A stretch of DNA of 64,000 nucleotides from MED-G105 sp038522945 (GTDB taxonomy: Bacteria; Pseudomonadota; Alphaproteobacteria; Caulobacterales; Parvularculaceae). The notes beneath the pieces were generated by a model. The model worked only from the letters and a program-made list of their open reading frames with translations, ran no database searches and was not told the DNA's origin. Positions 45,493 through 54,922 of the stretch are shown here, one piece after another (position 1 is the first letter of the stretch; every line of letters starts with the position of its first letter). Position numbers and translations under genes: made by a program. The stretch lies in the NCBI GenBank assembly GCA_038522945.1, contig JBCBJV010000013.1, positions 1-64,000 of the forward strand. The letters are read 5' to 3'.

Positions 45493-46656
45493 TTAAGAAA
45501 GCCGGGCGTTGACGCGCTCAAACCCATTGACGTGAATGAAACCGCCCAGCTGTTCTTCTGCTGAAACGGCGGACAGTATTTCGACAAGCTGCGTATCCGC
45601 ACATAATCTCTTTAGCAGTAAACGGAGAATGGCGCGGGCTTGGGACGCGCCTAGGCACGCATGAGGTCCTGACCCAAATGCCATGTGGGGGTTTGGAGCG
45701 CGATCAAGGATCATCTGATCGGGATCATCGAACACCTCCGGATCAAAGTTTGCGCCCGCCCAGGCCACGCTGACCCGCCGGCCCTCTTCTACGGGACAGT
45801 CACCTACAGTCGCGCCCGCGGCACAAATCCGACCAATATGAGCCAAAGGTGAAATCACCCGCAGCAATTCTTCTATTGCCAAGTTAACACTTCGGTCATC
45901 AGTGGCTGCGCGCTCGAAAACAGTCCGGTCATGGGCAAACATAACAATCAGTGTCGTGACCGCATTTATGACCGTGTCCCGTCCACCGGCAAAAACCAGA
46001 TTAGCAACGCCCGCCATTTCCGCCTTGGTCAATGGGCGACCCTCAACCGTCATTTTGGAGAGCGCAGAGAAAAAGTCGTCACGCGGCTTTGCTTGAAGAT
46101 GGGCTTGAGGGTGGAGGTAGGCGTAGGCGAGACGACGATCGATGTAGGCCTCCAGCACATTTCCTTTTTGTGCCGGATCATCGCCATCGCGAAATACGTG
46201 GGTACCCCAACTAATCCACTCGTCCGCTTCTTCCAGCGTCATGTTGAAGAGCAGAGTCAACGCGCGCGATTGCAGCGGGAGGGCAAAGTCACGGACCAGC
46301 TCCACTTCAGCTGCCAGCACTCGCTTGATTTCAGCAGCGATCAACTGATCGAGCGCCTCGATATAGCCTTTCTCTTTCGGCCGCCGAAACCAAGGCTCAA
46401 GCTTCGCGCGGATTTCTGTATGCAATGGCGGGTCCGCCTCAATCGGCAGTTGCCGGACCGATCGAACCCTTTCCTCTGATGGGATCGGCACGCGAAACGG
46501 GGCATCAGAACTGAAGGTCTGCCAATCATGGGCTGCGCGTTTCACCGCCCGCCAGCTAATGATCATGGGCATCAGCTCATCGTCGAGATTGTTTTCAACA
46601 CATGTCGACGGACGCACATCCTTAAAAGGATCAGTAGGCTTGAAAAAATCTGACAT
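45493..46656 (-). CDS. Cytochrome P450
   Basis: Heme monooxygenase; 387 residues from the ATG at 46656 (MSDFFKPTDPF) with GAGG 5 bases upstream. The frame is open to 46776. The I-helix motif is VFAGGRDTVIN, the K-helix ExxR region is AIEELLRVISPL, and the heme-binding loop is FGSGPHACLGASQAR with the axial Cys. Soluble bacterial type, no membrane anchor. The substrate is unknown, and no ferredoxin or reductase gene is adjacent. It is divergent from the sulfatase gene. Confidence 0.92.
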   Translation of the reverse strand: MSDFFKPTDPFKDVRPSTCVENNLDDELMPMIISWRAVKRAAHDWQTFSSDAPFRVPIPSEERVRSVRQLPIEADPPLHTEIRAKLEPWFRRPKEKGYIEALDQLIAAEIKRVLAAEVELVRDFALPLQSRALTLLFNMTLEEADEWISWGTHVFRDGDDPAQKGNVLEAYIDRRLAYAYLHPQAHLQAKPRDDFFSALSKMTVEGRPLTKAEMAGVANLVFAGGRDTVINAVTTLIVMFAHDRTVFERAATDDRSVNLAIEELLRVISPLAHIGRICAAGATVGDCPVEEGRRVSVAWAGANFDPEVFDDPDQMILDRAPNPHMAFGSGPHACLGASQARAILRLLLKRLCADTQLVEILSAVSAEEQLGGFIHVNGFERVNARLS

Positions 46657-46832
46657 TGCCTCGCCGATCTCCGTCGCCGTTTTCCATTGCATTTGCCGTG
46701 CCGACCCGAAACACCTTCCATCATCAAGGCATCGCTGCCCAATAGGAAGAATGAAAAATTTTGCAAAGACTGGCATTTTACGCCGCCCTTTGAAAAACTT
46801 CGCGGCACAAAAAAATCATCGGGAGAGACGCC

Positions 46833-48365
46833 ATGTCACCAAACATTTTCGGCCCCATTGCCGTTGTCGGCGCTGTTGCGGTCTTAATGAGCGGATGCAG
46901 TTCCTTACAGAATGACCACCGCAAAGGTGATGCCTTCGATTTCGGCGGCGTCTATGAAGACACCTATGCCGGAGAGATTGATCGGACCGTTGTGCCCAGG
47001 CGCCCCGACGGCCCGCCAAACATCGTTCTGATCATCGCCGACGATCTCGGCTGGCCCTATCTCGGGTTCTTGGGCGATGAAAACGTCGTGACGCCAAACA
47101 TGGACATCATCGGAAATGGCGGCGCTGTTTTTGAATTGGGTCATTCCACCTCAAACCATTGCCGACCCACCCTGCAGACGCTGATCACGGGGCTCTACCC
47201 AGTTCAATACGAACAGCGCGCAAATCTCATCGCTGACGAGAAAATGACGACAATCGAGATTCCAGAGGAAGCAGACACAGAGCGGGAGAGGAACATTCTC
47301 CGTCGACAGTATGAAACATCAGCCATCGAACAATTTCAAACGCTGCCGCGTCATCTCGCAAAGGCTGGGTACGCATCCCATCAAAGCGGAAAATGGTGGG
47401 AGCAGTCTTACGCTCATGGCGGCTTCACTGAAGGCATGACGCAAACCTGGGATTGGCAAGACGCAACGGAACTCGGCGACCGGTGGTTCTTTACATTTAT
47501 GGGCGGGCGTGGAAACGAAATCGGCCGGGAGACCATGGTGCCCGTAACAGATTTCATTAAAGAGAATGCAGAAGAGCCGTTCTTTGTCTGGTATGGCCCT
47601 GCCCTGCCCCATACGCCACTCAATGCACCAGACCGATTCTACAAGTATTTTGAAGATCGGGATAACCTGTCGGAATCTGCAAAACTCTATTACGCCAATA
47701 TCGCCTGGTTTGACTGGGGCGTCGGGAAACTCCTGGATAGTTTGCGCGAAGAACGTGTGTTGGATAACACACTGATCGTCTACATCAATGACAATGGTTG
47801 GGAACAGGCTGGTGATGTGGAGTATGCTGATAATCACATTACCTTTGCCAATGGCGGGCCGCGGGGCAAGGGATCGTTCTTCGAAACAGGGTTCCGCACA
47901 CCGATCATCTTTTATTGGCGGGGAAAGATTACAGCCATTCGCGATCAGCAACAACTTGCCAGCGCCCTCGACGTCATGCCCACTATCCTTGATTATGCCG
48001 GGCTTGAAATTCCTTCTGAGCTTCCGGGCTATTCTCTACGGCCCGCAATCGAAGGGCATGGCCTTGACGCCCCTCGGAAGGCGTTTATCGGCAAGATGAC
48101 CCAGCACCGGGCAGGCACAAATTTTCGCGGGCAGCAAGACGACACGACCAAAGACCATATGGGCGCGGCGCTCAATGGATATTATCGGCGGGATTTAGCC
48201 TGGCATTTTGTCTGGCTGCCGCAAAAGGACGAAGTCGCCCTTTACAATCTGACCGATGACCCGGGCCAATTGGTGGATGTCTCGGAAAGCAACGAAGATC
48301 TTGTCACACGGTTTAAAGCCGACATTATAACGTGGCAGGAGACATATGAGCGCCGCACCCAGTGA
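46833..48365 (+). CDS. Lipoprotein sulfatase (arylsulfatase family)
   Basis: 510 residues. The signal peptide ends at LMSGC (lipid Cys at residue 22). The metal-binding start NIVLIIADDLGW has the Asp pair at 70-71. The presumed formylglycine cysteine is C110 in NHCRPTLQTLITG, which reads CRPTL rather than the usual C/S-x-P-x-R. Later motifs FFVWYGPALPHTPLNAP (metal/substrate) and LIVYINDNGWEQAGD are present. It overlaps the FGE gene by 4 bases (GTGA), so the modifying enzyme is co-translated. The substrate is unknown. Confidence 0.9.
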   Translation: MSPNIFGPIAVVGAVAVLMSGCSSLQNDHRKGDAFDFGGVYEDTYAGEIDRTVVPRRPDGPPNIVLIIADDLGWPYLGFLGDENVVTPNMDIIGNGGAVFELGHSTSNHCRPTLQTLITGLYPVQYEQRANLIADEKMTTIEIPEEADTERERNILRRQYETSAIEQFQTLPRHLAKAGYASHQSGKWWEQSYAHGGFTEGMTQTWDWQDATELGDRWFFTFMGGRGNEIGRETMVPVTDFIKENAEEPFFVWYGPALPHTPLNAPDRFYKYFEDRDNLSESAKLYYANIAWFDWGVGKLLDSLREERVLDNTLIVYINDNGWEQAGDVEYADNHITFANGGPRGKGSFFETGFRTPIIFYWRGKITAIRDQQQLASALDVMPTILDYAGLEIPSELPGYSLRPAIEGHGLDAPRKAFIGKMTQHRAGTNFRGQQDDTTKDHMGAALNGYYRRDLAWHFVWLPQKDEVALYNLTDDPGQLVDVSESNEDLVTRFKADIITWQETYERRTQ

Positions 48366-49324
48366 ACCGAATAACCGCAGGAATCTTTATTGCTTGGGTC
48401 TTGACGGCCGCGGTCCGGGCCGAACCGGTCACGCTTGATTGGGTCCCAATCCCCGGTGGCTGCTTTCAAATGGGTGATGAAAGGATCTATCCTGAGGAAG
48501 GCCCGCGCTATGAGGCCTGTGTTTCCTCATTTGAGATGACACGAACCGAGGTTTCAAACCGTCAGTTTGCGGCCTTTGTGAGGGCAACAGGGTACGTGAC
48601 CCGCGCCGAAAAAGGCTCGCAGTCGATCGATGCGAGTTCTGCGGGACCAGGATTACCGCCAGGATCAGCGGTCTTTCGTCCCCCGCAGTCGCCTCCGTCA
48701 CCTAATCGTTCGCTTACAGATTTGTCTTGGTGGAGATTTGTTGAGGGGGCCAATTGGCGCCTCCCCGAAGGTCCGGAGGGACCAAGGGCGGATCCGGATG
48801 CTCCCGTAGTCCATCTGACCCGTGAGGATACAATGCACTTCGCGGCTTGGGCTGGCGGGCGATTGCCCACGGAAACCGAATGGGAGTTTGCCGCCCGCGG
48901 CACCGATACAAAGCAAGCTCAGTTGCCGGAAGGCCAGGCCGCAACAAATCAAGCCAATACCTGGCAGGGAATTTTCCCGGTGATTAATACCGGTGATGAT
49001 GGGTACACAGATCTTGCACCAGTCGGTTCTTTTCCTGCCAATCGCTATGGTCTTCACGATATGATTGGCAATGCCTGGGAATGGACATCATCTGCCTACG
49101 CCCCTTCCCATTCACCGCAAGATCGTTCTCTTGCTGGAGATATCGGCTTTGACCCTAACCAGCCGGGCGCGACTGTTGGAACCATAAAGGGCGGCTCATA
49201 CTTGTGCGCCAGGTCCTATTGTTATCGATACCGCTCAGCCGCCCGGCAAGCCCAGGACGTGAGCTTTGGCACGTCGCATATCGGGTTTCGGGTTGTGCGG
49301 GATCTCCAGACTTCATCCGACTAG
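48362..49324 (+). CDS. Exported formylglycine-generating enzyme (FGE-sulfatase domain)
   Basis: 320 residues from a GTG at 48362, with a signal peptide (MNRITAGIFIAWVLTAAVRA). The FGE fold is recognised from PIPGGCFQMGDE, GGRLPTETEWEFAARG, MIGNAWEWTSSAY and the C-terminal KGGSYLCARSYCYRYR. Both active-site cysteines are kept (C282 and C287 by my count), so it should be a genuine formylglycine generator rather than a domain relative. With the sulfatase lipoprotein it forms a periplasmic enzyme-activator pair. Confidence 0.9.
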   Translation: MNRITAGIFIAWVLTAAVRAEPVTLDWVPIPGGCFQMGDERIYPEEGPRYEACVSSFEMTRTEVSNRQFAAFVRATGYVTRAEKGSQSIDASSAGPGLPPGSAVFRPPQSPPSPNRSLTDLSWWRFVEGANWRLPEGPEGPRADPDAPVVHLTREDTMHFAAWAGGRLPTETEWEFAARGTDTKQAQLPEGQAATNQANTWQGIFPVINTGDDGYTDLAPVGSFPANRYGLHDMIGNAWEWTSSAYAPSHSPQDRSLAGDIGFDPNQPGATVGTIKGGSYLCARSYCYRYRSAARQAQDVSFGTSHIGFRVVRDLQTSSD

Positions 49325-49347
49325 CGAGATGTAACATCGCCGGTTTA

Positions 49348-49379
49348 CAAAAAAACGGCGCACCGTCATGGTGCGCCGC
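49348..49379 (-). terminator. Rho-independent terminator after aceA
   Basis: Read on the minus strand, a 9-bp stem CGGCGCACC / GGTGCGCCG with a 5-base loop is followed by a run of T residues (the A-run at 49348-49355 on the plus strand). It is 24 bases after the aceA stop. Confidence 0.9.
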
Positions 49380-49403
49380 TTCGCGTTCAAGCTGTTCGAT
49401 AGC

Positions 49404-50963
49404 TTACGAGAACTGGTTCATCGTGTTGTCTTCACCGGCCGCCTTCAGGGCAGCGTCGCCGGAGAAATACTCCTTGTGGTCATCACCCATATCAGAGCCC
49501 GCCATGTTCTGGTGTTTCACGCAGGCAATGCCCTGGCGAATTTCTTCACGCTGAACATTTTTCACATAGCCGAGCATCGCTTCCTCGCCAAAATAGCGTT
49601 TGGCAAGATTATCCGTGGACAGCGCAGTCGTGTGATAGGTTGGTAACGTGATCAGATGGTGGAAGATCCCGGCGCGGGCAGACCCGTCGCGCTGGAAAGC
49701 CTGGATACGTTTGTCCGCTTCAACTGCAAGAGCGGTATCGTCATAATCAACACTCATCAGCTTGTCGCGATTATACTGCGCGAGGTCTTTGCCTTCCTGT
49801 TCCCAGGCATCATAGACCTGCTGGCGGAAGCTCAACGTCCAGTTGAACGAAGGTGAGTTGTTGTAGACGAGCTTGGCGTTCGGCACGACTTCGCGGATCC
49901 GGTCCACCATGCTTGCGATCTGTTCAACGTGCGGCTTTTCCGTTTCAATCCATAGAAGGTCTGCGCCGGCTTCAAGGGCAGCGACACAGTCCAGAACACA
50001 ACGGTCAGCGCCTGTTCCCTCACGGAACTGGAACAGATTTGACCGCAGACGTTTCGGCCGAACCAGCTTGCCATCGCGATTGAGAAGCACATCATTCGGG
50101 GACGTCTGGTCGAGCGATACTTCTTCCACATCGAGGAAGGCATTGTACTGATCACCGAGATCGCCTTCTTTGGCAGAGTATGCGATCTGCTTGGTCAGGC
50201 CTGCACCGAGTGAATCCGTCCGCGCCACGATGATCCCGTCTTCAACACCCAACTCTAAGAACGCGTAACGAATGGCCCGAATCTTCGCGTGGAAGTCTTC
50301 ATGGGGCACAGTGACTTTGCCGTCCTGGTGGCCGCACTGCTTTTCGTCAGAAACCTGGTTTTCAATCTGAAGCGCACATGCGCCTGCTTCGATCATTTTC
50401 TTTGCGAGCAGGTAAGTTGCTTCTTCGTTGCCGAAGCCAGCGTCGATGTCGGCAATAATCGGCACCACGTGGGTTCCGTAATTGTCGATTTTGGACTGGA
50501 TCTCGGTCACCAGCGCGGCATTGCCAGCGGCACGCGCCTTGTCGAGGTCACGGAACAGGAGACCAAGTTCACGGGCGTCCGCCTGTCGCAGGAACGTGTA
50601 AAGCTCTTCGATCAGCGACGAGACCGACGTCTTTTCGTGCATCGACTGATCCGGCAAAGGCCCAAACTCAGACCGCAGCGCAGCGACCATCCAGCCGGAA
50701 AGATAGAGATAGCGACGCTCGGTCGAGCCAAAATGCTTCTTGATGGAAATCATCTTCTGTTGGCCGACAAACCCGTGCCAACAGCCGAGCGACTGGGTGT
50801 ATTTGGCGGCATCTGCGTCGTAAGCCGCCATGTCTTCGCGCATGATCTTCGCGGTATAACGGGCAATATCCAGCCCCGTCCGGAACTTGTTTTGCGCCTG
50901 CATGCGCGCCACGTTTTCCGCAGTAATTCCCGGAAATTCGAGCCCTTTGTCGTCGTAAGCCAT
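49404..50963 (-). CDS. aceA: Isocitrate lyase (long bacterial type)
   Basis: Splits isocitrate to glyoxylate and succinate in the glyoxylate shunt. 519 residues from the ATG at 50963 with AAGGAG 7 bases upstream; the frame is open to 51029. The active-site loop is KQCGHQDGKVTVPHEDF, the variant found in the longer Pseudomonas-type enzymes (KKCGH in the E. coli type). ADIDAGFGNEEATYLL and IARTDSLGAG are present. It is divergent from a RamB/ScfR-like regulator and followed by a strong terminator, so it is monocistronic. No malate synthase is in the window. Confidence 0.95.
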   Translation of the reverse strand: MAYDDKGLEFPGITAENVARMQAQNKFRTGLDIARYTAKIMREDMAAYDADAAKYTQSLGCWHGFVGQQKMISIKKHFGSTERRYLYLSGWMVAALRSEFGPLPDQSMHEKTSVSSLIEELYTFLRQADARELGLLFRDLDKARAAGNAALVTEIQSKIDNYGTHVVPIIADIDAGFGNEEATYLLAKKMIEAGACALQIENQVSDEKQCGHQDGKVTVPHEDFHAKIRAIRYAFLELGVEDGIIVARTDSLGAGLTKQIAYSAKEGDLGDQYNAFLDVEEVSLDQTSPNDVLLNRDGKLVRPKRLRSNLFQFREGTGADRCVLDCVAALEAGADLLWIETEKPHVEQIASMVDRIREVVPNAKLVYNNSPSFNWTLSFRQQVYDAWEQEGKDLAQYNRDKLMSVDYDDTALAVEADKRIQAFQRDGSARAGIFHHLITLPTYHTTALSTDNLAKRYFGEEAMLGYVKNVQREEIRQGIACVKHQNMAGSDMGDDHKEYFSGDAALKAAGEDNTMNQFS

Positions 50964-51075
50964 CTCAATACTCCTTTTGGCGTAATCAGCGTTGGCGCTT
51001 GAATACCGCAGCCTTCGACGTACGCCCACGGTTAAACGGTGGAATTGTCAAACTTTACACGATTTTCTTGTAATG

Positions 51076-51085
51076 TTGTCGACAA
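51076..51085. promoter_or_regulatory. Palindrome in the aceA/regulator intergenic region
   Basis: TTGTCGACAA is a perfect 10-bp palindrome midway between the divergent starts, inside an A/T-rich stretch with nearby TTGTC- and ATTGT-type half-sites (near 51048 and 51094). It is a plausible operator for the adjacent HTH regulator, by position only. Confidence 0.4.
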
Positions 51086-51134
51086 TCCGTAAGATTGTAG
51101 CAGATGAGGTTTAGTGTCGGGTAAAGCCAACGCC

Positions 51135-52523
51135 ATGGCGCGTGATCGATCCACCTTTCTGGGACCAAGACTGAGGCGCATCCGGCGCGAGCTCGGCATT
51201 ACGCAAGCTGTCATGGCCGAAGATCTGGGCGTTTCCCCCTCCTATATCGCGCTGATGGAGAGCAATCAGCGACCGGTGACAGCCGATTTGATTCTGAAAC
51301 TGGCTACCGCTTACCGACTTGATATTGCTGATTTGGCTGACGATCGCAGCGATGACTTCGTTGACCGACTGCAATCTGCGCTGGCCGATCCTCTTTTTTC
51401 AGACCTCGGTGTTCAGCCGGTGGAAATCGAAGATGTGGGCCGCGGCTATCCGGGCGTCGCTGAAGCGCTTCTCAGGCTTTACACCGCTTACAAGGAAGGC
51501 CAGCTGGCCCTGGCAGATCGCCAAGGGAGCACGCTTTCAACGCCCGACCCAGTGGCTGAAGCCAGACGGTTTCTCGCCGCGAGGCGCAATTCATTCCCCG
51601 CCATTGACGACGCTGCAGAAGTCTTGCGTCGGCGGATCGACGAAGTTGGCGGGTTTGAGGCGTATTTGGCTTCGGAACACGACCTGAAAGTGAGATCGCT
51701 TCCGGCGGACGTCATGGTGGGTGCCATTCGTCGCCTCGACTACCACCGACGCGAGCTGTCGTTAAGCGAAACAATCGACAGGTCTACGCGTGCCTTTCAA
51801 CTCGCCCAACAGATCGCCTATTTTGAGCTGGAAGAAGTTATCCAAACCGCGCTCGACGACGGCGGCTTTGTCTCTGAGAATGGGATCCAGCTGGGTAAAA
51901 GATCTCTTGCCAATTATGCCGCCGCCGCCCTGATGATGCCCTATCGACCGTTTGTGCGGGCTGCGGAAGAACGCCAATACGATATTGAAATCCTTATGCG
52001 GATCTTCAAGTCGAGCTTCGAACAGGTGGCTCATCGCCTGACGACGTTACAAAAACCAGGCCAGGAAGGCGTGCCGTTTTTCTTTATACGCATTGATGCC
52101 GCGGGGAATGTCTCCAAACGCCATGACGGGGCCGGGTTTCCCTTCGCGCGCCACGGGGGCTCCTGCCCCTTATGGTCCGTCCACCAAACGTTTAAAACGC
52201 CCCGCCGGATCATCGCACAGTGGGTCGAACTGGAAGATGGACAAAGGTACTTCTCCATCGCGCGCACGGTCTATACCGGTGGCGGCTCCCACGAGACCCC
52301 GGAAGTAGAACGGGCTGTTGCCCTCGGGTGTTCTGAGCGCCATGCTGATCGGCTCATTTATGCGCGAGAGATAAGCGCCGCCAATGCAACGCCCATTGGC
52401 GTTGCTTGCCGGGTTTGCCACCGGGGCGATTGCGCCGCGCGCGCCCAGCCGCCCATTGGCCGCAACATTCTCGCTGACAGTAATCGGCGGACCACGACCC
52501 CGTTCAGCTTTTCCTCAGAGTAG
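51135..52523 (+). CDS. XRE/RamB-ScfR type transcriptional regulator
   Basis: About 462 residues. The start is either the ATG at 51135 or a GTG at 51114 with GAGG 4 bases upstream. The N-terminal XRE helix-turn-helix (LGITQAVMAEDLGVSPSYIA) is followed by an IrrE-like middle part (STRAFQLAQQIAYFELEEVI) and a conserved C-terminal region with a Cys cluster (GVACRVCHRGDCAARAQPPI). This is the layout of RamB and short-chain-fatty-acyl regulators, which control glyoxylate and acetate/propionate genes. Divergence from aceA supports aceA as a target. Confidence 0.88.
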   Translation: MARDRSTFLGPRLRRIRRELGITQAVMAEDLGVSPSYIALMESNQRPVTADLILKLATAYRLDIADLADDRSDDFVDRLQSALADPLFSDLGVQPVEIEDVGRGYPGVAEALLRLYTAYKEGQLALADRQGSTLSTPDPVAEARRFLAARRNSFPAIDDAAEVLRRRIDEVGGFEAYLASEHDLKVRSLPADVMVGAIRRLDYHRRELSLSETIDRSTRAFQLAQQIAYFELEEVIQTALDDGGFVSENGIQLGKRSLANYAAAALMMPYRPFVRAAEERQYDIEILMRIFKSSFEQVAHRLTTLQKPGQEGVPFFFIRIDAAGNVSKRHDGAGFPFARHGGSCPLWSVHQTFKTPRRIIAQWVELEDGQRYFSIARTVYTGGGSHETPEVERAVALGCSERHADRLIYAREISAANATPIGVACRVCHRGDCAARAQPPIGRNILADSNRRTTTPFSFSSE

Positions 52524-52558
52524 CTAACCGCCGCGCGTATCTTTGACGCGCACGTACC

Positions 52559-53209
52559 TTAAGGCATCCCCACCAGCTTATGGGTCTGCAAGCTAAGGCG
52601 CCATTGGGGGTGACGGTGACAATACTCAATAGCAGCCGCCGTGTTTGCCTCGCGGTCCGGACCATCCATGGGCTGAAGGAAGAAATGCGCAAACGACCAA
52701 TGGACAAACTGCTCCGGGTGCGCCTCATCCTGGGGGTAGACCAGCTTTAATTCGTTTCCGGATTGTTGAACGCATGTTGAGCCTGCTTTGGGACTGACGC
52801 AGATCCAGTCAATGGCCGGATCCGCAGGCAGTGTTCCATTGGTTTCCACTGCGACTTCAAACCCTTGCCCGTGAAACGCGGCAATCAACAGCGGGTCCAG
52901 TTGTAAAAGTGGCTCCCCGCCGGTGCAGACGACCAGGGGCGCTGCTGCACCTTGGCTGGTAGCTGTGTCCGGCCAGAACTGGCTCACATGGCGAGCAAGC
53001 GCTTCCGGCCCGCGAAACTTTCCGCCTCCCGGCCCGTCCGTCCCGACAAAATCCGTGTCGCAGAATTGGCAAATCGCGCTCGCCCGATCTTTCTCAAGAC
53101 CTGTCCACAGATTGCAACCGGCAAAGCGCAAGAAAACCGCGGCGCGACCGGTGTTCGCGCCCTCACCCTGGAGGGTGAAGTAACACTCTTTGATTGTGTA
53201 GGTTTTCAT
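52559..53209 (-). CDS. queE: 7-carboxy-7-deazaguanine synthase QueE
   Basis: Radical SAM enzyme of queuosine and 7-deazaguanine synthesis. 216 residues. The cluster cysteines are in GCNLWTGLEKDRASAICQFC; the first Cys is separated from the CxxC by an insert, as in other alphaproteobacterial QueE. FTLQGEGANTGRAAVFLRF is the N-terminal signature, and VVCTGGEPLLQLDPLLI is the SAM-binding region. It overlaps queC by 4 bases. queD and queF are not in the window. Confidence 0.94.
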   Translation of the reverse strand: MKTYTIKECYFTLQGEGANTGRAAVFLRFAGCNLWTGLEKDRASAICQFCDTDFVGTDGPGGGKFRGPEALARHVSQFWPDTATSQGAAAPLVVCTGGEPLLQLDPLLIAAFHGQGFEVAVETNGTLPADPAIDWICVSPKAGSTCVQQSGNELKLVYPQDEAHPEQFVHWSFAHFFLQPMDGPDREANTAAAIEYCHRHPQWRLSLQTHKLVGMP

Positions 53210-53922
53210 GACGCCTTGCCGGCAACAAAGTCGCGCCAGCCCTTCGCCCGAAGCTCACACGCCGGGCACTCGCCACAGCCATAGCCCCACTCATGAAGCG
53301 TTCCGCGTACGCCCTGATAACACGTATGAGAGTGTATACGGACAAGTTCAACGAAGGCATCGCCGCCAAGGTCTTCAGCCATCGCCCAACTGCCCGCCTT
53401 GGAAACAGACATCAAGGGTGTCTCGATCATCATCGATGTTTCTGTCCCCAGACGGATACTCTCCGCTAACGCATCAAGGGTTTTGGCGCGACAATCAGGA
53501 TAGCCAGAGAAGTCGGTTTCGCACATCCCGCCCACGAGGTACCCACACTCCAGCCGATAGGCGAGCGCCGCGGCAAAGGTGAAGAATATAAGATTACGCC
53601 CGGGTACGAATGTTGTCGGCAAGCCGTTTTCCGCTAGAAAGATCTCCGACGACCGCGTTAGTGCCGTCTCGCTGATACGGCCTAGTCCTTCCAGATCAAT
53701 CATGGTGTCTTCGCCAAGCCGTTCCCGCCATTGCGGAAAATCATCCTTGATTTTTGACCGGACCGATCGCCGGGCCCCGAGTTCGACCGCATGTCGTTGA
53801 CCATAGTCAAATCCAACGGTGAAGACCTTTTCAAAACGGTCAAGCGCCCAACCAAGGGCGATGGAAGAATCCTGCCCGCCGGAGAAGAGAACCAGGGCTT
53901 TTGCTTGATCGAGCGGGCGCAT
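53206..53922 (-). CDS. queC: 7-cyano-7-deazaguanine synthase QueC
   Basis: ATP-dependent enzyme that converts CDG to preQ0. 238 residues. The PP-loop is VLFSGGQDSSIALGWAL, followed by FDYGQRHAVELGA. Further features are PTTFVPGRNLIFFTFAAALA and a C-terminal zinc site CGECPACELRAKGW, with an upstream Cys in HTCYQG. It is the first gene of the queC-queE operon. Confidence 0.95.
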   Translation of the reverse strand: MRPLDQAKALVLFSGGQDSSIALGWALDRFEKVFTVGFDYGQRHAVELGARRSVRSKIKDDFPQWRERLGEDTMIDLEGLGRISETALTRSSEIFLAENGLPTTFVPGRNLIFFTFAAALAYRLECGYLVGGMCETDFSGYPDCRAKTLDALAESIRLGTETSMMIETPLMSVSKAGSWAMAEDLGGDAFVELVRIHSHTCYQGVRGTLHEWGYGCGECPACELRAKGWRDFVAGKAS

Positions 53923-54033
53923 GGCGGGCTACCTTTCTGTGTGCGCATTTCGTAAACACAGATAGGGATGACGCATCTCCCCGTGCAACCCACAAACGCT
54001 TTGCGCACACCTAAAAAAAAGAGAGTAACCCCC

Positions 54034-54360
54034 GTGAAACTGATCTACTGCCCGATCAATGATGCCGAAATTGCTGAGCGGCTTGCGCGGCATCTCGTGA
54101 AAAATGGTCTCGCCGCTTGCGTCAATATTCATGGACCTGTCCGGTCCGTCTTCCGATGGGATGGCCAGGTGGATATCGCCGAGGAAGTGGTGATGGTGAT
54201 CAAGGTTTCCGATGAGGCCTTGGCTACCTGCCGGGAGGCCCTAATCGATCAACACCCGTATGACACGCCCGCGATCATTGTAATCGACGTGAACCAGGAT
54301 GAAAGTCATCAAGCTTTTCTCGATTGGGTCAGAGACACAAAACGCAGTCCGGACAATTAA
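54034..54360 (+). CDS. cutA: CutA family divalent-cation tolerance protein
   Basis: 108 residues from a GTG at 54034 (MKLIYCPINDAEIAERLARH), the length expected for CutA; the frame is open to 53968 but the added part is unlike the family. Signature segments are KNGLAACVNIHGPVRSVFRW, EVVMVIKVSDEAL, and HPYDTPAIIVIDVN. It forms ferredoxin-like trimers in other bacteria; the physiological role is debated. It ends 9 bases from the convergent DUF4345-like gene. Confidence 0.92.
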   Translation: MKLIYCPINDAEIAERLARHLVKNGLAACVNIHGPVRSVFRWDGQVDIAEEVVMVIKVSDEALATCREALIDQHPYDTPAIIVIDVNQDESHQAFLDWVRDTKRSPDN

Positions 54361-54369
54361 CCGAACAGT

Positions 54370-54732
54370 CTACCGCCAGGCGTTCAGACAGACATAAGCA
54401 AGCGGCAATACACCGACGGCATCGGTTATTGCGATCTTTCGAAGGTCACCCGTTGGCATGCCCGCCCGCCAGAAAACAATCAGAAAACCAATCATACTGA
54501 TCATCAAGACAATGCTCGCGAGCCGCCGGCTTGGTACATGAAAGATTGCAACAACAGCCACCATAAGAACCGCAAAGAACAATACACCACGGTGAACAAG
54601 GAGCGTTCCAATTTCGCCATCCGGGGATACGCCATAGAGCCGTTCGATGAGGCCCGGCACAAATGCGCTAAGTGCAGGCATGACGTGAAGAACGGCTAAT
54701 AATGCCCAAGCAATTTTTACCGAGATCTCCAT
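54370..54732 (-). CDS. Small four-helix membrane protein (DUF4345-like)
   Basis: 120 residues with four predicted transmembrane helices (ISVKIAWALLAVLHVMPALS, LLVHRGVLFFAVLMVAVVAI, LASIVLMISMIGFLIVFW, AITDAVGVLPLAYVCLNAW). The pattern resembles small hydrophobic DUF4345-type proteins found scattered in proteobacteria. No function known. Convergent with cutA and isolated from the next gene by about 190 bases. Confidence 0.7.
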   Translation of the reverse strand: MEISVKIAWALLAVLHVMPALSAFVPGLIERLYGVSPDGEIGTLLVHRGVLFFAVLMVAVVAIFHVPSRRLASIVLMISMIGFLIVFWRAGMPTGDLRKIAITDAVGVLPLAYVCLNAWR

Positions 54733-54922
54733 GCCAACTCCTCTCCATCGACGCGGTTTTCAGTGCGATACTGATTAATATGTAAGGTTTTTTGACAGCT
54801 TAGGCTGCTTCCGACGCCGACCGGGGCAACCGTTGCCAGTTCTTTTCCCCCAAACCCTAGATTAACCTGCACTAAAGAAAATACCCGTATAAGCTGTTTA
54901 TCGCATAGAATGCGCGCTTAGG

